From Rhodobacter sp. (lineage in GTDB: Bacteria; Pseudomonadota; Alphaproteobacteria; Rhodobacterales; Rhodobacteraceae): a stretch of DNA of 62,573 nt. Location: assembly GCA_027487575.1 (NCBI GenBank), contig JAIYDJ010000038.1, positions 1 through 62,573 on the forward strand. The letters run 5' to 3'. The translations under genes and the position numbers were made by a program. Under the pieces are notes generated by a model. The model was given only the letters and a program-made list of their open reading frames with translations, had not been told where the DNA came from and did not search any database. This document shows positions 35,401 to 43,189 of this stretch, piece by piece (positions within the stretch are counted from its first letter, which is position 1; every line of letters begins with the position of its first letter).

Positions 35401-36995
35401 CGTTGATCGCGCGGCTGCGGCATTCGACTCCCGGCGTGACGCTGATCTCGCCCCCGCCGCACCATGACATCTATTCCATCGAAGACCTCGCGCAGCTGAT
35501 CTATGACCTGAAGCAGATCAACCCGCGCGCCAAGGTGACGGTGAAGCTGGTGAGCCAGTCCGGGGTGGGCACGATTGCCGCCGGGGTAGCGAAGGCCAAG
35601 GCCGATATCATCCTGATTTCCGGGCATAACGGCGGCACGGGGGCATCCCCCGGCACGTCGATCAAGTACGCTGGCCTGCCGTGGGAAATGGGGCTGACCG
35701 AGGCGCATCAGGTTCTGTCGATGAACAACCTGCGCGAGCGGGTGACGCTGCGCACGGACGGCGGGTTGCGGACGGGCCGCGACATCGTGATGGCGGCGAT
35801 GCTGGGGGCCGAGGAATACGGCATCGGCACCGCCGCCCTGATCGCGATGGGCTGCATCATGGTGCGCCAGTGCCAGTCCAACACCTGCCCCGTGGGCGTC
35901 TGCACCCAGAACGAGGCGCTGCGGGCCAAGTTCACCGGAACGGCGGACAAGGTGGTGAACCTGATCACCTTCTATGCCCAGGAGGTCCGGGAGATCCTTG
36001 CCGCCATCGGCGCGCGCAGTCTGGACGAGATCATCGGTCGGGCCGATCTCTTGACGCAGGTCAGCCGGGGGGCGGCGCATCTGGACGATCTGGACCTGAA
36101 TCCGCTGCTGATCACCGTGGACGGGCCGGGGAAGATCACCTTCGACCGGTCCAAACCGCGCAACCATGTGCCCGACGCGCTGGACGCGGAAATCGTGAAG
36201 GACGGCGCGCGATTCTTTGAGGACGGCGAGAAGATGCAACTGTCCTATGCCGTGCGCAACACGCACCGGACCATCGGCACACGCGCATCCAGCCATATCG
36301 TGCGCAAGTTCGGGATGCGCAACAGCCTGCAGCCCGACCATCTGACGGTGAAGCTGACCGGAAGCTGCGGCCAGTCGCTGGGGGCCTTTGCGGTGCGGGG
36401 CCTGAAGATCGAGGTGATGGGCGACGCGAACGACTATGTCGGCAAGGGGCTGTCGGGGGGTACCATCGTGGTGCGCCCGCAGATGTCGTCGCCACTGGTC
36501 GCCGCCGACAACACGATCATCGGCAATACAGTGCTTTATGGCGCGACGGACGGTTATCTGTTCGCCTCGGGCCGTGCGGGCGAGCGGTTCGCCGTGCGCA
36601 ACTCGGGTGCGTCGGTGGTGGTCGAAGGCTGCGGGTCGAACGGCTGCGAATACATGACCGGCGGCGTGGCGGTGATCCTGGGGCAAATCGGGGCCAACTT
36701 TGGCGCGGGCATGACCGGCGGGATGGCCTATCTTTACGATCCCGACGGTCTGGCCGAGGATTTCATCAACCTCGAATCGTTGGTCACCTGCGGAGTCGGC
36801 CACCTGCACTGGGAAGCGCAGTTGCGCGGCCTGATCCAGCGGCACGTCACCGAAACCGGCAGCCGGCTGGGCGCGAGAATTCTGGCCGACTGGGTGACCG
36901 AGCGCGACAACTTCCTGCAGGTTTGCCCGAAGGAAATGCTGGGCCGCCTGCCGCATCCGCTGTCGGACGAAGAGTTGCGCGTTCCGGCCGAGTGA
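32460..36995 (+). CDS. gltB: Glutamate synthase large subunit
   Basis: The 1511-residue protein is GOGAT alpha. A short propeptide is removed before C33 (SSCGVGL), the N-terminal nucleophile of the glutaminase domain (to about 430). The central domain and the FMN-binding synthase barrel follow (about 800-1200), with the 3Fe-4S cysteines in CIMVRQCQSNTCPVGVC near 1132-1148. A C-terminal glycine-repeat beta-helix ends the protein. Ammonia released from glutamine travels to the FMN site, where 2-oxoglutarate becomes glutamate with electrons from GltD. The ATG at 32460 overlaps the GFA stop. A strong terminator follows. Confidence 0.96.
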   Translation: MTYDDAWVKSEEAKRAHVAEHGLYRDEDEHSSCGVGLVVAISGKPSRRVVESGIAALKAVWHRGAVDADGKTGDGAGIHVQIPPRFFYDVIRRTGHEPDMNKLVAVGQVFLPRTDFGAQERCRTIVETEVLRMGHYIYGWRHVPVDVSVLGEKANATRPEIEQILIRNEKGIDAEAFERELYIIRRRIEKAALAAHIQGLYLCSLSCRSIIYKGMMLAEQVAVFYPDLMDDRFESSFAIYHQRYSTNTFPQWWLAQPFRMLAHNGEINTLKGNVNWMKSHEIRMASNNFGDAAEDIKPIIPGGTSDSGALDAVFEVLVRSGRSAPMAKTMLVPEAWSKATTNMPQAWADMYAYCNAVMEPWDGPAALAMTDGRWVCGGLDRNGLRPMRYVVTGDGMLIAGSEAGMVPVDETTVREKGALGPGQMIAVDMVEGKLYHDTEMKDRLAASQPYSEWIEKVVNLNDLLRDVPETAMFSGADLRRRQIAAGYTMEELEQVLAPMAEDGKEMIASMGDDTPAAVLSSVYRPLSHYFRQNFSQVTNPPIDSLREGRVMSLKTRFGNLKNVLDETSSQTEILVLESPFIANAEFDVMVAKFGAQVAIIDCTFAVAAGQDDLRQGLERIRAEAEDAVRSGAGQLVLTDQHQGPGSVGMPMILATSAVHSWLTRKGLRTFCSINVRSAECIDPHYFAVLISSGATTVNAYLAQDSIADRLSRGLIEGTLTDAMRRYRDAIDAGLLKIMSKMGISVISSYRGGLNFEAVGLSRAMVAEYFPGMHSRISGIGVSGIEQKLEEVHARGWLGGADVLPIGGFYKARRSGEKHAWEAQTMHMLQSACDRASYDLWKQYSAAMRANPPIHLRDLLDIKTLGKPVPIEEVESITSIRKRFVTPGMSLGALGPEAHKTLNVAMNRIGAKSDSGEGGEDPAHFVPEPNGDNPSAKIKQVASGRFGVTAEYLNACEELEIKVAQGAKPGEGGQLPGMKVTALIARLRHSTPGVTLISPPPHHDIYSIEDLAQLIYDLKQINPRAKVTVKLVSQSGVGTIAAGVAKAKADIILISGHNGGTGASPGTSIKYAGLPWEMGLTEAHQVLSMNNLRERVTLRTDGGLRTGRDIVMAAMLGAEEYGIGTAALIAMGCIMVRQCQSNTCPVGVCTQNEALRAKFTGTADKVVNLITFYAQEVREILAAIGARSLDEIIGRADLLTQVSRGAAHLDDLDLNPLLITVDGPGKITFDRSKPRNHVPDALDAEIVKDGARFFEDGEKMQLSYAVRNTHRTIGTRASSHIVRKFGMRNSLQPDHLTVKLTGSCGQSLGAFAVRGLKIEVMGDANDYVGKGLSGGTIVVRPQMSSPLVAADNTIIGNTVLYGATDGYLFASGRAGERFAVRNSGASVVVEGCGSNGCEYMTGGVAVILGQIGANFGAGMTGGMAYLYDPDGLAEDFINLESLVTCGVGHLHWEAQLRGLIQRHVTETGSRLGARILADWVTERDNFLQVCPKEMLGRLPHPLSDEELRVPAE

Positions 36996-37007
36996 AACCG
37001 ACCAAAA

Positions 37008-37035
37008 AAGACGCCGATCTAAGGATCGGCGTCTT
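37008..37035 (+). terminator. Strong hairpin terminator after gltB
   Basis: A perfect 12-pair stem (AAGACGCCGATC at 37008-37019 against GATCGGCGTCTT at 37024-37035) with a four-base TAAG loop lies 12 bases after the gltB stop. The A-run at 37004-37009 would serve as a T-run for minus-strand transcripts, so it may work in both directions and also end the convergent DUF4342 transcript. Confidence 0.8.
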
Positions 37036-37127
37036 CATCTGCTTCGAGACTTAGAACCTGCACCCTTTCAATGGCACGTCACATCCGGGGTTGGCCGTCC
37101 GCCCGTCCGCGCAGGTCGAACTGCCGC

Positions 37128-37457
37128 TCAGGTATCAGGCCCGGTTGTGGGCGGGGTCTGCGGTTGGGCAGGGTCAGGGGCGTCAGGGGCGTCGCGTTCG
37201 ACTTCAAGCTTCACCTTGGCGACCATCGCGGCAATCACGCCGATCACCGCCAGCCACGGCGCGGTCAGCATCACGACGCCCCCCGCCACCGCGCCCACCG
37301 TCATCGGCATTTCCAGCGCAAATCCGTCGCCCGCGCGCAGGCGCAGGGTGCGGACATTGCCTTCTCGGATCAACTCCTTGACCTTTTCGATCAACTGACT
37401 TCCCGTCACCTCGATTTCTTCGAATACGGTGCGGTGCGGTTCGGTGTTGTTGTCCAT
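37128..37457 (-). CDS. DUF4342-type small membrane-associated protein
   Basis: This 109-residue protein has a DUF4342 layout: an acidic N terminus (VFEEIEVTGSQLIEKVKELI), a conserved GNVRTLRL stretch, one or two hydrophobic segments (VGAVAGGVVMLTAPWLAVIG) and an Asp/Pro-rich tail. Function of the family is not known. The ATG at 37457 sits five bases after GGAGAA. It is a single gene reading towards the gltB terminator. Confidence 0.7.
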   Translation of the reverse strand: MDNNTEPHRTVFEEIEVTGSQLIEKVKELIREGNVRTLRLRAGDGFALEMPMTVGAVAGGVVMLTAPWLAVIGVIAAMVAKVKLEVERDAPDAPDPAQPQTPPTTGPDT

Positions 37458-37568
37458 CCGGGTTCTCCTTGCGTCTGCTGCGTTGACCTTGCGCGCAGGA
37501 TACGCCTGATCGCGGCGGGCCATTTGCGGCAGATCAACCTGCCGCCACAATCCTGCACCGGTCGGCGG

Positions 37569-38546
37569 TTAGTCGCCCCAGCTGTGGAACGCGTTATAGC
37601 TGAGGCGGCCCTTTGCATCGGTGCGCACCTTGGCGTAACGGCTGGATTCCCAGCGGTAGAGGTTGATCTGCCCCTTGCAGACCGAAACGCCGATTTCCAG
37701 ATTTTCTTCCACAGCCACGTCGGTGGTCTTGTCGACGCCGAAAAACCCCGAGGTCGCCGTACCGACCGGCTGATAGGCGGAAAGATCGAACCCGTCCCAG
37801 CCCTGCCCCTTGCTGTTCAGATCATAAAGGCTGCCACTGTAAACGGTTCCGGTCAGGTTATAGCTTTTGGTCTTGCCGGGGCCGGTGAACAGGATCGTGT
37901 CGTCGGTGCCCCAGCCCTTGATCCGGATGCGGAAGTTGATGCGGGTGCCGTCCGCCTCGGGAATGCCGGCCATCCGCAGAACCAGCTTTGCCCCGTACAT
38001 CTCGACCCGCCACGACGGCGGCGCATAGGACCAGGCAAGATCGCTGCCGACCTTGGTCAGTTCCTGCCATTCATAATAAATGCCCGCTCCGATCGCCAAG
38101 GCTGCGGGAGTGGGCAACAGCACGAAGGACGGCTCTTTCGGCGACATCGAGAAGTCGCCCATCAGACCCTGCACCGCCTTCTTCGCGGTTTCATGCGCGG
38201 CCCAGTTGCCGCCATGCACCGCCACCCCCATGATCGCCTTGGCCGCCGCGCCGCCGGTTTTCAGCAGGCTGTCGGCCTTGATCCCGAAGGACAAAGCCCA
38301 ATCGAGCCCGTTCGACTTGATCGAGGTGAAATCATCGGGCGAGCGGACCCCGGTCAGCAGGCAGACCGCGTGGGCCACCTCGGCCTGCAGCGTCACGCCC
38401 AACCGCTTGCCCACGCTCAACACCCGCATCGGCACGGCGCCGCCGTTCATGTTGTAAAGGTCCAGCTGATAGACGCCGACGCCGCCGATCACCGAGAAAC
38501 CGCCACCGCCCCCGGCAAGACCCAGCCATTTGTCACTGTAATCCAT
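37569..38546 (-). CDS. Unknown 325-residue soluble-looking protein
   Basis: I do not recognise this protein. It has no signal peptide, opens with a glycine-rich stretch (GLAGGGGG near residues 10-16), contains an amphipathic, alanine-rich middle (AAAKAIMGVAVHGG and AALAIGAGI near residues 99-155) and a beta-rich second half of aromatic, glycine and threonine residues with several KGxG turns (IKGWGTDD, SKGQGWDG). The second half could be a lectin-like or beta-sandwich domain. The gene stands alone and is divergent from mtgA across 134 bases. Codon use matches its neighbours, so it looks resident and expressed. Confidence 0.65.
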   Translation of the reverse strand: MDYSDKWLGLAGGGGGFSVIGGVGVYQLDLYNMNGGAVPMRVLSVGKRLGVTLQAEVAHAVCLLTGVRSPDDFTSIKSNGLDWALSFGIKADSLLKTGGAAAKAIMGVAVHGGNWAAHETAKKAVQGLMGDFSMSPKEPSFVLLPTPAALAIGAGIYYEWQELTKVGSDLAWSYAPPSWRVEMYGAKLVLRMAGIPEADGTRINFRIRIKGWGTDDTILFTGPGKTKSYNLTGTVYSGSLYDLNSKGQGWDGFDLSAYQPVGTATSGFFGVDKTTDVAVEENLEIGVSVCKGQINLYRWESSRYAKVRTDAKGRLSYNAFHSWGD

Positions 38547-38680
38547 TGTCTTTGTCCTGATGCCTGACGATCAATTCCGCGACGCTAGCACCACAGGTGC
38601 AATCTGCGTAGAAAATCCGCGTGGTCGGCGCACCTGACGCCGACTTGACCGCAGGACGGGGTTGATGCGAAAGCTGGCCC

Positions 38681-39412
38681 ATGGTCACCTCACCGCGCAA
38701 GAAGCCCAAGACCGCCGCCGCGTCCGCAATCCTGCCGTCGCGCCGCAGGCTGTTGCGTTGGGCGGCGCGGATCGGTTTGGGCGTGGTCGGGTTCTATGCG
38801 GGGCTGATCGTGCTGTTCGCGATGATCCCGCCACCCGGCAACCTGTACCAGTGGTCCGAAAGCTGGCGGCTTGGCGGGGTCGAGCGGGACTGGGTGCCAT
38901 GGGACGACATCGCCCCGGCGATGGCCCGGTCGGTGGTGGCGGCAGAGGATGCGAACTTCTGCCTGCACTGGGGGTTCGACATCGCCGCGATCCGCGAGGC
39001 GGTCGAGGCGGGCAGCAACCGGGGGGCCTCCACCATCAGCCAGCAGGTCGTCAAGAACGTGTTCCTGTGGCATGGCCGGTCCTATGTCCGCAAGGCCGCC
39101 GAGGCGGTGCTGACGCCTGGCGTGGAACTGGTGTGGTCCAAGCGGCGGGTTCTGGAGGTCTATCTGAACGTCGCCGAATTCGACGAGGGCGTGTTCGGGG
39201 TGCAGGCGGCGGCGCAGCACCACTTTGGCGTCGATGCCGGCGATCTGTCGGCAACGCAGGCGGCCCGCCTGGCCGCGGTGCTGCCCGACCCCAAGGGCCG
39301 GTCGGCGTCAAATCCGTCGGATTTCGTGCGCAAGCGGACGCGCGCCATCCTGTCGGGGGCCGAAACGATTGCAGCCGACGGGCGCGCCGACTGTTTCCAG
39401 CCTGCCGGGTGA
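38681..39412 (+). CDS. mtgA: Monofunctional peptidoglycan glycosyltransferase
   Basis: The 243-residue inner-membrane protein is a glycosyltransferase family 51 enzyme that polymerises lipid II into glycan strands. A basic N terminus is followed by a membrane helix (about residues 30-49). The catalytic glutamate is E89 in the AAEDANFCLHWGFD motif, then GASTISQQVVKN and RKAAEAVLTPGVEL. No transpeptidase domain is present, as expected for MtgA. It is near the uppP gene only by coincidence; the next gene is a glutathione transferase 77 bases away. Confidence 0.94.
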   Translation: MVTSPRKKPKTAAASAILPSRRRLLRWAARIGLGVVGFYAGLIVLFAMIPPPGNLYQWSESWRLGGVERDWVPWDDIAPAMARSVVAAEDANFCLHWGFDIAAIREAVEAGSNRGASTISQQVVKNVFLWHGRSYVRKAAEAVLTPGVELVWSKRRVLEVYLNVAEFDEGVFGVQAAAQHHFGVDAGDLSATQAARLAAVLPDPKGRSASNPSDFVRKRTRAILSGAETIAADGRADCFQPAG

Positions 39413-39489
39413 CGCAGCACGCAATCGCGGTTGAATTCGGCGCGCCCGCACGGCAAGAGAGATCACCCCTTGCACGAGAATGCCCACAG

Positions 39490-40155
39490 ATGATCCGCCT
39501 GTACCACTTTCCGCTTTCGCCATTCTGCCGCAAGGTGCGCCTGACGCTGGCCGAAAAGAAGCAGGAGGTCGAGCTGATCGAGGAACGCTATTGGGAAGCC
39601 TCGCCCGATTTCCTGCGCCGCAACCCGGCCGGCAAGGTGCCGGTGCTGCGGATCGACACCAAGGTGTTGTCCGAATCCCAGGCGATCTGCGAGTATCTGG
39701 AGGAAACCATTCCCCAGCCCCCCCTGATGCCCCGCGACCCCGACATGCGCTTTGAGGTGCGGCGGCTTTGTGCGTGGTTCGATGACAAGTTTCATGCCGA
39801 GGTAACGTCGAAGCTTCTGTACGAGCGGTTGAACAAGAAGGTCATGGGACTGGGCTATCCCGATTCGAAGAACGTCAAGACCGGCGCCGGGCGGATCAAG
39901 TACCACATCGACTATCTGGGCTGGTTGCTGGACCAGCGGCGCTGGATCGCAGGCGACGTGATGACGCTGGCCGATTTCACCGCTGCGGCGCATCTGTCCT
40001 GTCTGGACTACATTTCGGATGTGGACTGGAACCGCAATGCGACCGTGAAGGACTGGTATGCCAAGATCAAGTCGCGGCCCAGTTTCCGGACGCTGCTGGC
40101 CGATCAGGTGCCGGGGTTTCCGCCGCCCGCGCATTACGCCGATCTGGATTTCTGA
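39490..40155 (+). CDS. Glutathione S-transferase family protein
   Basis: This 221-residue protein has an N-terminal thioredoxin-like GST domain with SPFCRKVRLTL in place of the catalytic site (S9/C12 region), the cis-proline KVPVLR near residue 53 and ESQAICEYLEE glutathione-binding stretch, and a helical C-terminal domain. It may conjugate or reduce with glutathione, or act as a non-catalytic partner. The ATG at 39490 lacks a strong ribosome site. A repeat element and queG follow. Confidence 0.85.
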   Translation: MIRLYHFPLSPFCRKVRLTLAEKKQEVELIEERYWEASPDFLRRNPAGKVPVLRIDTKVLSESQAICEYLEETIPQPPLMPRDPDMRFEVRRLCAWFDDKFHAEVTSKLLYERLNKKVMGLGYPDSKNVKTGAGRIKYHIDYLGWLLDQRRWIAGDVMTLADFTAAAHLSCLDYISDVDWNRNATVKDWYAKIKSRPSFRTLLADQVPGFPPPAHYADLDF

Positions 40156-40163
40156 CGGCAACC

Positions 40164-40206
40164 GTCCGGGGGCCAGCCCCCGGACCCCCGGGATATTTGG
40201 GGACAG
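40164..40206 (+). repeat. Hairpin repeat element, copy A
   Basis: GTCCGGGGG (40164-40172) pairs perfectly with CCCCCGGAC (40177-40185) around a four-base loop, followed by CCCCGGGATATTTGGGGACAG just before the queG start. The inverted copy at 52038-52091 shares the hairpin and the GGACCCCCG-GGGATA-TTT tail. I know similar elements from intergenic regions of Rhodobacteraceae genomes. Confidence 0.6.
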
Positions 40207-40209
40207 AAA

Positions 40210-41238
40210 ATGAACCCGCTGAAGGACAGGCTGCGCGAAAGGGCGATGGCCGAAGGATTTGCCGCGATGGGCGTTTGTTCCCCCGATGCCGTGCCGGGCA
40301 CGGCGGCGCGGCTGCGGGCGTTTCTCGCGGCGGGGCATCACGGGCAGATGGGCTGGATGGCCGAGCGCGAAGGCTGGCGCGGGTCCGCGGCGGCCTTGTG
40401 GCCCGAGGCGCGGTCGGTGGTGATGTTCGCAGAGGTATACACCCCGCAGGGCGATCCGCTGGCGGTGCTGGAAGCGCGGGATCGCGGGGCGGTTTCGGTC
40501 TATGCGCAGGGCAAGGACTATCATGATCTGGTCAAGCGGCGGCTGAAGCGGGTGGGCGGGTGGTTCGCGCAGGCGGCGGGGGCCGAGATCAAGGTGTTCG
40601 TCGATACCGCCCCGGTGATGGAAAAGCCGCTGGCGCAGGCGGCGGGGCTGGGATGGCAGGGCAAGCACACCAATCTGGTCGGGCGGGGTCTGGGATCGTG
40701 GTTCTTTCTGGGGGCGATGTTCACCACCGCACGGCTTGAGCCGGACACCGCCGAGACCGACCATTGCGGGACATGCCGCGCCTGCCTTGACATCTGCCCG
40801 ACGGCAGCCTTTCCAGCGCCCTACCAGCTGGACGCACGGCGGTGCATTTCCTATCTGACCATCGAACATCGCGGGCCGGTGGACCCTGCCTTGCGCGCCC
40901 TGATGGGCAACCGGATCTATGGCTGCGACGACTGTCTGGCGGTCTGCCCGTGGAACAAGTTTGCCCAAGCCGCGACCGAGATCGGCTATCAGCCACGGGT
41001 CGGCGCGCCGGAACTGGCCGACCTCGCGGTGCTGGACGATGCGGGGTTTCGCGCCCGGTTTGCAGGCAGCCCGGTCAAGCGGATCGGGCGGGACCGGTTT
41101 GTGCGCAACGTCCTTTATGCCATCGGAAATTCCGGGATGCCGGGGTTGCTGGCGGTGGCGGCGGGGCTGGTGGACGATCCGGATGCGGCGGTGGCTGATG
41201 CCGCCCGCTGGGCCTGCGGGCGGCTGAAGGCAGGCTGA
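40210..41238 (+). CDS. queG: Epoxyqueuosine reductase
   Basis: The 342-residue cytoplasmic enzyme makes the last step of queuosine biosynthesis, reducing epoxyqueuosine in tRNA with cobalamin. The substrate-binding and catalytic aspartate stretch [13 protein letters not shown] lies near residues 132-144. Two 4Fe-4S clusters are visible as [17 protein letters not shown] and [15 protein letters not shown] short helical repeat tail ends the protein. It starts three bases after repeat copy A, whose tail supplies the upstream sequence. Confidence 0.94.
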   Translation: MNPLKDRLRERAMAEGFAAMGVCSPDAVPGTAARLRAFLAAGHHGQMGWMAEREGWRGSAAALWPEARSVVMFAEVYTPQGDPLAVLEARDRGAVSVYAQGKDYHDLVKRRLKRVGGWFAQAAGAEIKVFVDTAPVMEKPLAQAAGLGWQGKHTNLVGRGLGSWFFLGAMFTTARLEPDTAETDHCGTCRACLDICPTAAFPAPYQLDARRCISYLTIEHRGPVDPALRALMGNRIYGCDDCLAVCPWNKFAQAATEIGYQPRVGAPELADLAVLDDAGFRARFAGSPVKRIGRDRFVRNVLYAIGNSGMPGLLAVAAGLVDDPDAAVADAARWACGRLKAG

Positions 41239-41416
41239 CAGACCGCCATGGAAGACCTTCTCCTGTGATCCGTACGTAGACATGCAGCCTCCGTCGGACC
41301 ATCCGTCATCGGGTTTCGAAGGTCTTGCGGGGAAAATGGCCGAAGCCTTTGCGCAGGACTGTGACGACGCCCCGAATCGGCGCAGGATCGGGGTTCCGCG
41401 TCACAGGAGGTGTTTC

Positions 41417-41602
41417 ATGACACGACATCTGGCAGACCATCGCTCGCCGTCACAGGGTGCGCGCATCGTCCGGTATCTGTCCATCGACCGGTCTGATGGC
41501 GACTGTGCCGTGTGGCGCAGGCTGTTGCGTCCGCAAAGTCCTGCCAACGGAAACCGGCGTCTGGTTGAATTCCTGCGGATTGCGCGGGGTCACAACGCCT
41601 GA
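41417..41602 (+). CDS. Possible 61-residue basic protein
   Basis: A 61-residue reading frame starts at an ATG placed six bases after a strong CAGGAGGT ribosome site. The product is arginine-rich with a central DRSDGDCAVWRRLLRP segment and no signal peptide or membrane segment. I recognise no family. The ribosome site is better than that of many neighbours, which is the main reason to list it. It could also be a chance frame in the gap between queG and ilvE. Confidence 0.4.
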   Translation: MTRHLADHRSPSQGARIVRYLSIDRSDGDCAVWRRLLRPQSPANGNRRLVEFLRIARGHNA

Positions 41603-41672
41603 CGAAAGCAGATGCACGGGGCATGGCGCGGTTCAGTCCGCACCCAGCCCCGTGACCGTCAGTTTCCTGTGG

Positions 41673-42539
41673 TCAGGCACGCACCAGCTTTTCATAATCC
41701 ACTGCAATCTCGCGGGTCAAAGCGCCCACTTCGAAGCTGTAGTCGCCGATCGACCCCACCGGGGTGACTTCGGCGGCGGTGCCGGTCAGCCAGCACTGTT
41801 CGAACCCTTCGAGTTCGGCGGGCAGGATGTGGCGTTCGTGCACCGTGATGCCCTTGGCCTTCAGCATCCCGATCACGGTCTGCCGGGTGATGCCGTTCAG
41901 GAAGGCATCCGCCAGCGGTGTGTGCACCTCGCCATCCTTGACGAAGAAGATGTTGGCGCCGGTCGCCTCGGCCACATAGCCGCGGTAGTCGAACATCATC
42001 GCGTCGGAACACCCCTTCGCCTCGGCCGCGTGTTTGGACATGGTGCAGATCATGTATAGGCCGGCGGCCTTGGCAGCATGGGGGATGGTTTCAGGCGAGG
42101 GGCGCTTCCACTTGGCGATGTCGAGTTTCGCGCCCTTCATCTTGGCGTCGCCGTAATAGCTGCCCCATGTCCAGACCGCGATGGCCATGCGGATCGGGTT
42201 GCGCGACGAGGCGACGCCCATATCCTCGCCCGCGCCGCGCCAGGCGATGGCGCGCACGTAGGCGTCGGTCAGGTTGTTGGCCTTCAGCACCGCGTCCTTG
42301 GCCGCGTCGATTTCGGCCACCGACCACGGCAGGACCATATCAAGGTATTCGCCCGACTTGCGCAGCCGTTCCGAATGTTCGGTGCCTTTGAAGATCTTGC
42401 CGTTGTAGCAGCGTTCGCCCTCGAACACCGACGAGGCATAGTGCAGGGCATGGGTCAGGATGTGCACGTTGGCAGACCGCCAATCCACCAGTGCGCCATC
42501 CATCCAGATGAACCCGTCGCGATCGTCATACCCAGCCAT
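41673..42539 (-). CDS. ilvE: Branched-chain amino acid aminotransferase
   Basis: This 288-residue PLP enzyme makes leucine, isoleucine and valine from their 2-oxo acids with glutamate. Fold type IV features include SVFEGERCYNG at the start, the PLP lysine in the WKRPSPETIPHAAKAAGLYM stretch, and EATGANIFFVKDG followed by GITRQTVI near the cofactor phosphate. The ATG at 42539 follows GGAGG; a longer open frame upstream is not family-like. It is divergent from the petP-like gene over 135 bases. Confidence 0.95.
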   Translation of the reverse strand: MAGYDDRDGFIWMDGALVDWRSANVHILTHALHYASSVFEGERCYNGKIFKGTEHSERLRKSGEYLDMVLPWSVAEIDAAKDAVLKANNLTDAYVRAIAWRGAGEDMGVASSRNPIRMAIAVWTWGSYYGDAKMKGAKLDIAKWKRPSPETIPHAAKAAGLYMICTMSKHAAEAKGCSDAMMFDYRGYVAEATGANIFFVKDGEVHTPLADAFLNGITRQTVIGMLKAKGITVHERHILPAELEGFEQCWLTGTAAEVTPVGSIGDYSFEVGALTREIAVDYEKLVRA

Positions 42540-42674
42540 TTTTGCCTCCGCTTTGCATATATTGCGCAAGAATGGTCCGTTTCGGACATGATATTGCGCG
42601 AAATCGGGGGATTGGCTAACAGTTGAGTCTTGGAATGTCAACAACGCTGACGTAAGTTGCGGCAGGAGGATATC

Positions 42675-43175
42675 ATGGCGGAAGGTTCCAGCCCCAGTGA
42701 CGGCCTGCTGTTCCTGACGGACGAACAGCTACGCAAGGGCATCGAAGCAATGTTCTTTGCCTATCGTGGATTTACCAGCGATCCCGACCGCATTCTGGAA
42801 GGCATGGATTATGGCCGGGCGCATCACCGGGCGGTGCATTTCATCCACCGCAGTCCGGGCACCACGGTGGGCAATCTGCTGTCGATCCTTGGCGTCACCA
42901 AGCAAAGCCTGAACCGCGTGTTGCGGACGCTGTTCGACGACGGTCTGGTCGAGGCGCGGGTGGGCAAGGCCGACAAGCGCGAGCGGCATCTGTTCCTGAC
43001 CGACAAGGGCGCCGCGCTGGAGCGGATGCTGTCGGACGCACAGCGCGCCCGGATGCGAAGCGCCTACCGCGCGGCGGGGCCGCAGGCGGTGCAAGGGTTT
43101 CGCACGGTGCTGGAGGCGATGATGGACCCGGAGTTGCGCAGGCAGTATCAAGGCCTGAAAGAGAACGGCCAATGA
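42675..43175 (+). CDS. petP: MarR-family regulator, PetP-like
   Basis: The 166-residue protein is a MarR-type winged-helix regulator (DNA-recognition region about residues 60-110: VGNLLSILGVTKQSLNRVLR, then KADKRERHLFLTDKG as the wing). Gene order and sizes match the petP-petR pair known from Rhodobacter capsulatus, where both are needed for cytochrome bc1 gene expression. The cytochrome bc1 genes themselves are not in this window. The ATG at 42675 has a strong GGCAGGAGGAT site. It is 14 bases upstream of the response regulator. Confidence 0.75.
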   Translation: MAEGSSPSDGLLFLTDEQLRKGIEAMFFAYRGFTSDPDRILEGMDYGRAHHRAVHFIHRSPGTTVGNLLSILGVTKQSLNRVLRTLFDDGLVEARVGKADKRERHLFLTDKGAALERMLSDAQRARMRSAYRAAGPQAVQGFRTVLEAMMDPELRRQYQGLKENGQ

Positions 43176-43189
43176 GGGATTGACCACAG

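Noticed and set aside
34161-36956. A 931-codon open frame on the minus strand
   Set aside because: It is antisense to gltB, whose catalytic and cluster residues are all present in the other strand. The amino-acid content is that of a GC-rich antisense shadow.
41614-41654. CACGGGGC...GCCCCGTG dyad as terminator of ilvE
   Set aside because: The arms are only eight bases and the loop is about 24 bases, so the support is too weak to list.
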